Shown here in pieces: positions 47,501-58,365 of a stretch of 64,000 nucleotides of DNA (positions are counted from its first letter, which is position 1; every line of letters starts with the position of its first letter). The notes beneath the pieces were generated by a model. The model ran no database searches. It was not told the DNA's origin and was given only the letters and a program-made list of their open reading frames with translations. The stretch comes from Epiperipatus broadwayi. Lineage: Eukaryota > Onychophora > Udeonychophora > Euonychophora > Peripatidae. Location: NCBI GenBank assembly GCA_028023455.1, contig JAQFVV010000182.1, positions 1,052,001 to 1,116,000 of the forward strand, given 5' to 3'. The translations under genes were made by a program, and so were the position numbers.

Positions 47501-49645
47501 CACTGGAGAAGGGATTTGGTAAGGAATTCAAAAGTTTATTTTTGTTAATCATCTTTGCCAAAATGTGTTGCTTCCTAGTCTGAAAATGTTTATTTTCAAA
47601 AAAACTCAGTTGATATACGAAAATATTATGGGTTTGTTGGTTAAAAAACAATAAATATGAGTTTCCAATTATTTTGTAAATTTTATACATAACTAATTAA
47701 TTCTTTAATATATTAACAAAAGTAAAAAGTTAACATTATTACAAATAAGATATACAATGAAGCTACAATATATGTTATATCAATATTCATAATTTTCAGT
47801 TATATGCTAGCCAAATATATATATAAATAAACAAAATAAATATATTTAAAATCACAAACTTATTCAATTTTCTGAATCTTGTTACAGCAGCATCTATTTT
47901 TTTCTCACTAAATAGTTAATTCTCAAATTTGAATTTATTTAACCATTTATTTATTTATTTTTTTGCAATTTAAGTAAAATCCAGATCCATAATCGTAAAC
48001 ATATGTAAATAACCAAAAAATATAAATAAAAAAACATGGAAATGCATACATTTTATGATATGGCAACAACCATTTTTTCATTTTATAGCATCACACATCA
48101 CATTTTAAAAACAAATATTAAAATTTGCAAAATTAATAAATTTTATAATCCATTAGGATACTTTTTTTTTATCTTGAAGCACCATATATGTTCATGTTAT
48201 TATTTCTTTGGTTTTGCTGAAAACTTCACTTTATTATTTTTTCAGTATTGGATTTACAATATTTTGATAATAAAATGTTTTCTAAACAATGCTAAAAGTC
48301 TTACAAAATTTTAAATCATTTGTAAAGTTAATACAGACTTAAAAACATCAAAACAATTAGAGAAAGTGTAATTCTTGATAACAAAATTGGCATTATATTT
48401 TTATAGGGAAAAAAAATCATTGAAGAAAAAGCATATCAACCAGAGAGCATTGAATTGTGATAAAGATTGGAATTTTGCTATTCATTTTATTTTAAAAAAT
48501 AAGGATACATTATACTTTTTTTTTGAGTGAATGTGAATGAGTAAGCACACATATAGTACTATATTATAATTTAAATTTATATATGCAATATGTACATATT
48601 GTGTTATATACAAGTTAAAGTACTATATACTTGCAGTTCAGTAAACAATATGTATTCTATTGTAATCAAAACTTATTAACAAAATGTGAGCTATTATAAA
48701 CAATGTATATAAAAGGGGCTTATTACAAAATTAACAGATATTGTGGCTTCACTATGCTTCTAAATTTTAAATTAAAGTTAAAAAATAGAGAAAATATTTG
48801 TTTTATATTTCCTTTAACAAAGTAAATCAGTTCCTTTTTCTCCTTTCTTTTTTTACAGTTAAAACAAAAATAAATAAAAGTTATTACAATTGTAATCTCT
48901 CTTATAGAAAGATTTTTTAAAGGGAAATATTTAATTTCATTTTATAAAAAAGAAAAAAATTTCAAACAGTTACCATTTTTAGTTGAAATTTGCTTAATAT
49001 ATATATCTGTCAACATGTTATCTCTATAAAACAACTTAAATTTATTCATATAAACAACAGATATTATGGGCTCTTGTATTTGTGGGTATTACTGTGTTTA
49101 TGATAAAAATGTGTTTATTAATGAAAATGTCTTTTGTCTAACCCTTTTAAGTTTTTTTGTTCAGTTATTATTATTAAATAATTTAATCAAAAATAAAATA
49201 AATTTGAAAACAAAATATTGATAATTGCATTACTATATCAAATATTTTTTATAACAGAAGAAAAAATTTATAAGTGTGAGTGTAAGTTTTACTTTGGGGT
49301 GTTATGTACATGCGTAGATATATGTTCAATCAAATTCAGATTTTAAAGCATTTGAAATCTTATTTTCTCATGTAAAAAATTCAGACTACTTTCTCACTAT
49401 ATATGTATTCCAGTATGAACTCATGCTTGTCAAGTGAGATAACGAAAATTTTACTGAGATGTTATTCATATATTTTTTAATCAGAAGGCTAAGCAAAATT
49501 ACAACATTCAGCAATTAGTTTTTTTTTTTTGTCCAACATCTATATGGTGATGTTAGACATATTAATATTTGTTGAAGATCCTAATTGCAACTTTCGGGTC
49601 CAGTTTTTAATTGATCATTAGTTGAGCTCTAATTTAAAAATATGC

Positions 49646-49696
49646 AGGTAAATCTCATTAAAACTAAAAATACATAGGTAAATCTCATTAAAACTT
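49646..49696. repeat. Short direct duplication, 31-base period
   Basis: AGGTAAATCTCATTAAAACT occurs at 49646..49665 and again at 49677..49696. Confidence 0.85.
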
Positions 49697-50497
49697 GATA
49701 TTTTATCTATGAAGTCTGTAAAAGTGTTGTTTCATATATATATATTGATTGCAACTTATTTGATTTTAAAGTTGATTACATTTATTGTTATATTTTACAT
49801 TTGCATTAAATATTTTACTAACGAATTAGCATTGTAACACTTTCTTTTCATATTTAGGCTAAAAGTGTGTAACTCTTCAATTTTATTTTATAGTAATTCT
49901 ATATATAAGTAAAAAGCTATATATTTCTTTAAAAACTATATTTTTAAAAACAAAAATAATATTAAAGATATGTTCCGTTATTTTATGAAATTTTATTTAC
50001 TTTAAAATTGAATTAGCATTTCATCATTACTTAGTTTTTTAGCTTGCATTTAATTTGTGACAGTTTTTTTTTTTTTTTAAATCATCCTAATTATTTGTTT
50101 TAGAATTAATCTACTTAGTCATTAATTATTTATGCTTATAAAAACTGTCTTTGAAATGCTATCACTTATATAGCAGACGAAGAACTTGGAAAAATAATTG
50201 CTATATATCTTTTTAAAAATTAACCTATTATTTACAAAGATAAAAATTAAATAAAAATGAGTATAAATAATCCATTGAAGGTGTGCCTTTTATCACTCAT
50301 ATAAAGGAACAAATTAATAAGAAGGCATTATTCAGCAAATGTGCCAATGATTAGGGCTTGAATATTTTTCCACTTGTTTTACTCTCAAAGAATAGATGGA
50401 TCACAAATAATTATTTGATCAGTCATGAACTATTTTTCTGAAAGAAAATTTCTAAGCATGATTAGAACTTGTAAAAATTTTGAAGTTTATCTAGACT

Positions 50498-50548
50498 AAG
50501 TTTCAAACCCAGTTCATATGGCATAATAAATAGTTGTTGCACCATGAA
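50498..50548 (-). repeat. tRNA-like SINE relic
   Basis: On the minus strand CATGGTGCAACAACTA precedes CTGGGTTTGAAACT, a fair B box, by about 20 bases. Confidence 0.35.
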
Positions 50549-50620
50549 ATCTTTTATTAAAGTAAGATGGTACTAAACTTCTTTTAAAAATACCAATAGG
50601 TTTTTATTGATTTTTAAATA

Positions 50621-51228
50621 CAGGAAGTCTTCGCTTTCCTTGTATTTTTTTTTTTTATGTACGTTTTCGCATGATCACGTTTGGTCAATTGTCAAACAAC
50701 ATTGTAAATTCTCCCTCTGCATTATGAAATAGAAACTTCATGGATGGAAAGTTTATAAAGTAAGCCTTTCTTGTCTTTTTCTTTTAAAATAATGTTTAAT
50801 TTTTTTCTTTAATTCTAAGTTGAGATAAATTGATGAAATAAATTTCTGTTTAGCTGATATTCATTATAAAATAACTTCTAAATGTGGGAGCGAGGAAAGC
50901 TTTACTTTGTAATCGTTTTTTTTTTTTTTGCTTTTTAAACAAAGATTCAACTTTCTTTTTCTGTTTAAAGTTCATGAATGGAATGGAGGAAAATAAATGT
51001 TGACTGTTAATTGATAATTATTATTATTTTTTCCATATAAAACATTAACTTTTATACTTATTTATTCCATAATTTTATATTTTTAAATAAATTTCCACCC
51101 ATTGGTTAAATATTTTTTCTATATAATATATTATTATCATTGTGCTGTGATATCTATGGGAATTTGACTTTTTATTCTTCATGCTATTTTTTTGTAACCA
51201 ATCAAATGTGAAGAATGAGGACTTCCTG
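50621..51228. mobile_element. Tc1/mariner-like (Tigger/pogo-type) MITE
   Basis: The 608-bp segment begins CAGGAAGTCTTCG and ends GAGGACTTCCTG, matching inverted ends of about 12-13 bases with one mismatch, and it is flanked by TA on both sides (50619..50620 and 51229..51230). A TA duplication and CAGG...AGTCCTC termini are typical of Tc1/mariner, pogo/Tigger branch. There is no transposase. The TIRs are short, so chance similarity is not fully excluded. Confidence 0.55.
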
Positions 51229-52848
51229 TACTACGTGATTACAATGCAACAAAATTTTTCTACGATAAAAATTTGTAATGCAACAAAATTTGTACTATTT
51301 TATACTGGAAATTATTGGATTAAAACCATACTGATAACATGTTTATATTTTATATTTCAAAACCTTTATATTAAAGAACAACAAATTTAAATGTTCAGCA
51401 TTCATAACAATATTAATTATTTGCAACATCTGTTGGTTGAAGTTTATTAAATAATTGATCCAGTAATTATTATTTACTATAAATAACCTATTTAAAATTA
51501 TGTTATTACTTATATTAGCTTATAATCATCTGTGATATAAACTTTGTAGTTAATAAACAACTATCAATTAAAGTTGGAAATTTATTCAGTAGCTTTTAGA
51601 TATTTTACTTTATTTCAAATATCGTTTAGTTAATATCTAAATCCTCATAACTCACAAATATACTTTTAACTTTCTACTTCATCATCATATACTTTAATCA
51701 CATGAATAAAAACATTTGAAAAAAATGGTCCCTACTATGCATTTCTATCCAAATTAAGCATTCATGTGTCTTTATAATTCTTGCTCAGTATTTATCAATA
51801 TGTAAGTCTACAATAAAATTTAAAGATAACAATCTTCCTGCAATAACTAGAGTATCTTCTTCCTCAGACAAATATCTAAATAATTATAATTAATCATTTA
51901 TTAAGTTAAAAGCTATATCATGTTTTTGCCTTAAACTTTAATTAATTCAACTTCACTTCTCTTTTTCTCATGCATAGTATCTTAAATATACTTATAACTT
52001 TCCAGTTTATCAGCATATATTTTAAATTGTAATAAATTGATATTCATAAATATGCTGATCAATGATATAAAAATGTGAAAGATTGTGGCCAGTCTAATTG
52101 AAAAGAGCTGGTTCACTATGAAATATATCTTAATAATCATTTACTTTTTTCAGATGTCTTTATCCCAGTGACTGAAGCATATGTTGAAAAAATAAAAAGT
52201 TGTGAATGTATTGAAGGTATTGTGTGTGGACAGAAAGAAAATGGAATTGAATAAATCATTCCTTGTGATTACATTTAATAATAATATATATATATTAATC
52301 TTTAATTGAAGTTTAAAGTGTAAATCTAGGCTAAAATGATAATTTCTATTCTAAAAAATATTAGATATTCATTTATCTGGAAAAGATGCTGGCATAATTA
52401 TGAGGGAAGAAAATTTGGCTTTTTTGAATCAAATTGTACAAAGTATTCTTGTGAATGCTTGGTTTTTTTTCCTAATAAAATGACAGTTAATAATGAATCT
52501 ATGAAGTTTATAACTATATATACTCCATTCTTCATTTTCTATGAATGTGACACTTCTGAGAGTTATTTCTATTTGTTCAAAAATGATATAATTTTGTTTA
52601 AACAAAATTTTTATTTTATGTTGAAAAATAAGAAAAAAACTATTCTTTTTTGAATATCAATTGATGGCTTAAAATTTATTTATTAAGAAATATTAAATGT
52701 TTTGGTTAAATTAACAGTTTGAATGCTTTTTATTTATTAACGTTGATAGTTGGGTCTGTATTTAGCTTTGTATACTAATCATATTAAACTTACCAGTCAG
52801 TATAAATATACTACTTAATAAAATAGTATAAAAATAATTGTTTATAAA

Positions 52849-52902
52849 CAGCTCATGGTGGAGTAATTATTCTATGCATACCCATGACCTGGGATTCAAA
52901 TC
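52849..52902 (+). repeat. tRNA-like SINE relic
   Basis: CAGCTCATGGTGGAGTAATT is followed by CTGGGATTCAAATC, a good B box, with tRNA-like spacing. A poly-T run follows 36 bases later. Confidence 0.4.
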
Positions 52903-53099
52903 TAGAGCATATATAATAAATATACTCTATCCTGAACATTTTTTTTTTTTTTTTAAGATTTTCCGCTCATTATCAACTTATTTTCAATTAAATTTAAAGT
53001 CTGTATTTAATATTCAATGAAATGTAATATTTTTTACCCTATAATAAAAATGATTAATAATTATTTATTGGAAAATATTATTCTAAATAAGGAATTTCT

Positions 53100-53111
53100 G
53101 GGGGGGGGGGG
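53100..53111 (+). repeat. Poly-G tract
   Basis: Twelve consecutive G. A further run of nine G is at 53531..53539. Confidence 0.95.
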
Positions 53112-53462
53112 AATATAAAGAAAAGTCATGTAATATATATGCACACACGCACACTGGATAATTGGAAGGAAAAATACACTGGTGAATGATTATAACTTGA
53201 AGATTAAAAATGTAAAAACGAATCAGTTTAGTAAAAATCGATTAGTTTTTACTAAAGAAAAAATATTCTTTTTAAACTATTTTGTGTATTAAAAAAATTA
53301 ATAATTTGATTTCTTTTTTCTTAGTTCCTAAAATTATAAAGAGATTCTGTCTCAATCAGCATTTTGTCAACATGAAGTAAATGTTTTATAAATTACAGTA
53401 TTAAATATTTTAATTAGTGCCAATTTTAAAGTTTTACTAATTGTGGTTTTTCCCTGAGGAAT

Positions 53463-53515
53463 TGGCTCAGTAGTGGACTAGCTTGCTGGCAAGCAAAACA
53501 TTTTGAATCAGTTTA
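53463..53515 (+). repeat. tRNA-like SINE relic
   Basis: TGGCTCAGTAGTGGACTAG is a strong A-box and D-arm match. GCTTGCTGGCAAGC can form an anticodon-like stem, and TTTTGAATCAG takes the B-box position. Confidence 0.45.
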
Positions 53516-54609
53516 TGAAAAAAGTGTAGAGGGGGGGGGAATGTCACTTTGATTAAATGAGATGAAACTTATGCTTGATCACTCTTATTTTTGTGCTTGA
53601 ACATCAGTTGGTTTCATGTTCATTTTTTTTAACCATATGATTTTTTTTTTTTTTTAACTATTATATCCCCCATTATTTTTTCTATCTGGAAATAAGTTTT
53701 AAGGTTGATTGCAATGAAATTTTTCTATAAGTGGTAGTTAAAGTTATTTTAAAATATTACGTATAAATTATATTTTAAAAACAAAACAGAATATTAGAAT
53801 AACTTTATATATATACTGTATTAAAAACAAATATCATGTCATTCAAAACAGGTACTTTTTTTGCATTTTTATCTATATGTATTTGTTATAGAACTTAGAC
53901 TACTATTTTTAAAAAGAAAAATGAAACCTTTGTACTGCGGCATAAAAACTTTCCAGGGATTACTATTTCAAATCTTTGTATAAAAATCGAATTTTACGTT
54001 TATTTATTTATATAATTTATTTGTTGTTGTTGTTTTTTTTTTGTTACAACGTAAGTTTATTTTGTCTATAAAATGTGTGTCTATATATTGTCAAATAATT
54101 AATTACTATTCTTAAATTACATTTTATTTTCTTTAAAAAATCTAATAATGTTTGCTATAAAAATGAAAATTGCTTCTATTCCATTTAAAAATAAAATTTT
54201 TTTGTTAATTCTGTTGTTAAATAAATACTATATTGTTGTGTTCTAGATATTTATCTTAAGTGCTTAGGAGCAAAATAATTATAACTTTGAAGACCTTAAT
54301 ACAATATCCACATTAGAATTTATCTTTTTTTTTAATTAAATTTGTGAGTAGAAATCATTTTATGAGTTTTAACGACTTTAATTATATATATATTCATTTA
54401 ACACTTTTAACATTGTAATAATTATAAAATATTTCTAAAAGTTATGTAGACTTCTGTTTGTTATTATTGTATTATATATCTGGGCTTTTTTTTTTTTTTT
54501 TTTGGCAGTTATTCTTAGTCTTAACATAAATAATAGATTGTGTATCATTCAACTAAAAGAATAAATAATGCTTACATATACGTTATTGTATTCAGACGAT
54601 ATTGCTCTT

Positions 54610-54626
54610 AATTATTTAGAATAGTT
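54610..54626. repeat. LINE target-site duplication (3' side)
   Basis: AATTATTTAGAATAGTT, identical over 17 bases to 60749..60765. Confidence 0.92.
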
Positions 54627-54914
54627 CTCTCTTTCAAGATAATTTTATTTGACCTATAAGTGATTACAAAAAAAAAAATAAAAATAAAAAAATAACAAGA
54701 AATATCTAGTCGAGGTTACAGGGTGGTATATACAGAGAAGAAATGATTCAAAAGTCAGTAGAATATAACCTGTGGGTGTAAGGTGAATATTAATCATCTA
54801 GTCTATAACGAAATACCTTTGTTAGTAAACCCTGTTTTGGCAAGTTATGGTTGGAGGGTTTTATTAAATCATAATAAGATATTAAGTCGTAATAAATATT
54901 TTCATATAAATTAT

Positions 54915-57900
54915 TTAGGGGTTGGTTGGAGAGGTGCTGTTTAGACCAGTTGTAAATTCCCATGTTAATATGGCCAGGTATGGATCGGCCTCTCTCTTGT
55001 CTGTTTCTTGGATATTTTTAATTATGCTGAGAAAGCAGTTATTGATTTCGTTAAGCGGTAATTTTTGAAAAATCACCTTGCATCTGGTCAACCAGATGGC
55101 AAAGTTTATGTAGGTGGCGAGCCTGATTTCAGCGAAAATGCCTCTATTTAAAACCCCTTCAAGAGATGTTAGATCTGGACCATTATTATCAATGTGTTTC
55201 TGGAAGTTTTGTCTTAGTCCCTGCCAGACCGGACAAAGGCGAAGGATATGGTCCATATCTTCTGGGCTGGAAAGACAGAGACAACATATGGGATCTATGC
55301 GGAAGCCTCTTCTATTAAGAAATATAGCAGTGGAGAGGCTACCAAGGTTAATTTTGAGAAGAAAGTCTGTGTGTTTAGGTGCTAGTTTCAATCTACGGGC
55401 TAGTTTGCGCAGTTTGTTTATGTTGATGGGGAGGTAAGTGTGTGCCTTCTGGGTATTTGAGTTGGATAGGTTGAAGGCTTCCCAATAGGTTATTTTTGAA
55501 TTGAACATGGTCGCGGAAGGTACTATGTGCGTAAAAATGTATGATATCTGCATTTGTAGCCAGATGGGAGTGAACCTCTGAGGGGGCGGTCTATCAGTGG
55601 GAAGCACTTGCTCTTTGGGAAGCGGACATTGGAAGGTCCTGCAATCAGAATAAAGTTTATGGATCATATTGTAAGTTCTCTGTATTGCGAATACCTTTAT
55701 TGAATGCAGTCCCAGTCCATTCATGTCTCTTGGCTTTTGAAGGGTGCGCAGACTGATAAATGATTTGCGCCCACCTCTACAGAGTCGCAGACAATGGGAT
55801 TCTACTTTTTTAATGAAAGCTTCTGTTGGTTTAAAACCCGCAAGATAATATATAATCTTGGGGAGTATGAGGGAGTTTAAGAGTGAAACCTTTCCAAATG
55901 TAGATATATATATTCTTGAGAGGCATGTTATGATGATGTCTATTTTGTTTAGTAGTCTTCGTTGTGTTTCCATCCTCATTGCTGTAGGGGATAGTGACAT
56001 ATTGAATCCCAAGAAAGGCTGAGGCATAGCTTGTAATGAACCTGTTATCCTGTTAGCTGTTTTGATATTCCAAATTGCTGATTTGTTCCTGTTAACGGTA
56101 AGCCCATGCGTCTGAGCATAGTGCTGTAATAGGCTTTCAAGAATGTTTATTTCTTCATGTGATTTAAGAAACACCACCACATCATCCATGTAGGAGATGT
56201 GGGAGATGTTTTCATTAAGAAGAGGGATGGAGATCCCAGGCAGTGCATCCTCAATGCTCAAAAGCAAGGGATTTATATAGATCATGAAGAGTAGAGCACT
56301 TAATGGGGAGCCCTGGGGAATGGAGATGCAGGGTTTGAACCCAGGGGCAATTCTCCCATTTTTAGAGAAAAAAAAATCTCGATTTGCTAGGAGATTCTCT
56401 ATGATCTGAATGTATGCCAAAGGAACATGAAGAGCCTCTAGTTCACCAAGTAGTACATCTATTCGGACAGAGTCAAAAGCCCCGGCAAAGTCTAGTTGGA
56501 CTGCGACTGGCCGGGATTGTTTTGTTCTACGGATATGATCAACAAGGAGTCGAAATCGGCTTACAGCATCGCCAGTCGATGAACCCCTCTTAGCATATTG
56601 ATGCCTGGAAAGTTTTGATATGATTTTCTCTTGAATTTTATCTTTTATAATGCTTTCGATAATTTTGATTAGGAGAGGAACCATGGATATTGGCCTAATG
56701 TTATTTAAGTCCACAGGTAAATCTTTCTTTTTTATAAAAGGGACCACTGATATAGGATATATCCCTGGAAGATGTAGGCTATCAGTGGCTAAGAGATCAA
56801 TGATTCCCCTTGTAACATGTATGGTAAATTTTTCCAAGTGTAACAGAAGAAATCTAGGAATTCCATGCATGCCGGGATGAGTGTGTTCAGGCAGGCTTTT
56901 AATTTTGGAGATGATATCAGCTTCAGTAATGCTGTGAGAGTTATTTGAGTCTTTCACAAATTTGTGTCGTCTGGTAACAGTTCCAATGGGCTGCAGTTTG
57001 GTGGAATAATAATCCCTAATTTTGTTAAGCATACTGATGCCAGAGTAAGTAAAACCGTCAAGGCACAAAGAGGAGGGTGTGTGATTTCTTTTTCCTGACC
57101 CAAGGGCCCATCTGATATAAGCTGGAGTCCAACAATCTTGTTGTTCCAGATAATTGCGTGCTCGCTTAATACGAATATATTCCACAAGAGTCATTCTGGT
57201 TTGTTTATATGTATGTTTTAGGAGTAGAATTTGTGGGATGTTGTGTTCTGTAACATGGATGCTTTTCAGTTCAGATGTAGTCCGATCAAGTTCTGAGAGT
57301 AATCTTAATGGCCCTTTCTGGTATCTATTGTATTGGTTAATAAACTTTTGTGTTGTGGTTATAAATGTATTCCATCCTTGTAATGCTGGTAGATTCCATA
57401 TCTTCTGTTCTTGAAAGGTGATGTATATATCTGAGATTAATTGGGGGGGCACATTGTGCCTGTTGAGTAATCTCATCATCTGGGGGAGGTTGGTTGATGT
57501 ATGAAGTTGTGGTTGCAATTTGATGGTAGCTTGAACAGCGAGATGATCTGAAAAGGCAATAGGCCAGAGCTGTGTATCTATGAACGAGATCATTTCAGGA
57601 GAGTAGAATATGAGGTCTATGAGCGAGTGAGTACTTCTGGTATAGAAAGAGAAGGCTCCTTCATGAAAGAGTGCTTTCCCACTGTGTATGTTTCTAGCAA
57701 CCATCTTTAAATATTTTTTCTCAAAATTGTCAAAAGTGTGGTTGAAATCACCAAGCCAGATAACTGGGCTAGGGTTCGATCTAATTGCTATGTTTATATT
57801 ATGTATAACTTTGTGTACTATTTGTTCATCTTTAACCAGATACACATTGATAAGAGTGAACAGAAAACCCTGGATTTGTATAGTAGCAATAATGCAATTG

Positions 57901-58172
57901 GTATCTATGTGCAGGATTTTGAAGAAGTCAATAATTGAATTTCTATTGATGATGAGAGCAACCCCAGCGGTAGCTGAGATGGAGAAAGAGTAAATAAAGT
58001 AACCAAAGCTCTCTATTGTTTTTATTATCGTGGGGTCTGTGTGAAGGTGAAGCTTAGTTTCTGATAAGCAAAGTATATCTGGTTTTTGGAGTTTGAACCA
58101 ATGTGAGATAGCAAACACCCTGTCTTTGGAGTTAAGCCCCCTGACGTTGAGTGACGTTATTGTGAATGACAT
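54915..58172 (-). CDS. LINE ORF2: APE endonuclease and reverse transcriptase
   Basis: The 1085-residue protein nicks the target and primes reverse transcription of the element RNA. The N-terminal APE-type endonuclease (about 1-220) has N9, SETK (E38), WLGDFN (D142, N144), SLID (D186) and SDH (D209, H210). The central reverse transcriptase (about 430-720) has RPISMVPL, motif A LDFAGAFDS (D561), motif B QGSPLS (620-625) and motif C YMDD (661-664; bases 56192..56181). The C-terminal part carries a CX2CX8HX4C zinc motif (C963, C966, H975, C980) and a conserved tail shared with the relic at 26420..28229. No internal stop. The start is the first ATG of the LNVRGLNS block. YMDD is unusual, since most LINEs have (F/Y)ADD. 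Confidence 0.97.
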   Translation of the reverse strand: MSFTITSLNVRGLNSKDRVFAISHWFKLQKPDILCLSETKLHLHTDPTIIKTIESFGYFIYSFSISATAGVALIINRNSIIDFFKILHIDTNCIIATIQIQGFLFTLINVYLVKDEQIVHKVIHNINIAIRSNPSPVIWLGDFNHTFDNFEKKYLKMVARNIHSGKALFHEGAFSFYTRSTHSLIDLIFYSPEMISFIDTQLWPIAFSDHLAVQATIKLQPQLHTSTNLPQMMRLLNRHNVPPQLISDIYITFQEQKIWNLPALQGWNTFITTTQKFINQYNRYQKGPLRLLSELDRTTSELKSIHVTEHNIPQILLLKHTYKQTRMTLVEYIRIKRARNYLEQQDCWTPAYIRWALGSGKRNHTPSSLCLDGFTYSGISMLNKIRDYYSTKLQPIGTVTRRHKFVKDSNNSHSITEADIISKIKSLPEHTHPGMHGIPRFLLLHLEKFTIHVTRGIIDLLATDSLHLPGIYPISVVPFIKKKDLPVDLNNIRPISMVPLLIKIIESIIKDKIQEKIISKLSRHQYAKRGSSTGDAVSRFRLLVDHIRRTKQSRPVAVQLDFAGAFDSVRIDVLLGELEALHVPLAYIQIIENLLANRDFFFSKNGRIAPGFKPCISIPQGSPLSALLFMIYINPLLLSIEDALPGISIPLLNENISHISYMDDVVVFLKSHEEINILESLLQHYAQTHGLTVNRNKSAIWNIKTANRITGSLQAMPQPFLGFNMSLSPTAMRMETQRRLLNKIDIIITCLSRIYISTFGKVSLLNSLILPKIIYYLAGFKPTEAFIKKVESHCLRLCRGGRKSFISLRTLQKPRDMNGLGLHSIKVFAIQRTYNMIHKLYSDCRTFQCPLPKEQVLPTDRPPPQRFTPIWLQMQISYIFTHIVPSATMFNSKITYWEAFNLSNSNTQKAHTYLPININKLRKLARRLKLAPKHTDFLLKINLGSLSTAIFLNRRGFRIDPICCLCLSSPEDMDHILRLCPVWQGLRQNFQKHIDNNGPDLTSLEGVLNRGIFAEIRLATYINFAIWLTRCKVIFQKLPLNEINNCFLSIIKNIQETDKREADPYLAILTWEFTTGLNSTSPTNP

Positions 58173-58365
58173 TTTGAAGTAGGTTGCTTGGTTTCTTGTT
58201 CATTAGCTAGAATACTTGCAGTGAGCTGGTAGTCTTTTTGCATTAGGCAGACTTCAGGATCAGTTGATGGGATCCATAATGTTAAATCTTGGGGGGCTAT
58301 TTGCCCAGAGGTATTAGCTTCAGGTTGGGTATGATATGAGTTTGATGTATTGTCATTATCTGATT

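Larger units (their letters stand above)
44291..50620. other. AT-rich spacer, no gene seen
   Basis: Over 6 kb of AT-rich DNA. Recognised inside it: a tRNA-like relic (44467..44527), a 31-base direct duplication (49646..49696) and another tRNA-like relic (50498..50548). Open frames such as 47391..47690 and 48036..48314 are rich in F, I, K, L and N without domains. Confidence 0.55.
51229..54609. other. AT-rich spacer with tRNA-like relics and poly-G tracts
   Basis: Contains tRNA-like relics at 52849..52902 and 53463..53515 and poly-G runs at 53100 and 53531. The open frame 52336..52653 (105 codons) is low-complexity and has no family resemblance. Confidence 0.5.

Noticed and set aside
52336-52653. 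105-codon plus-strand frame
   Set aside because: Composition dominated by F, I, K, N, S and Y as expected from AT-rich DNA; no motif, no splice or promoter context.
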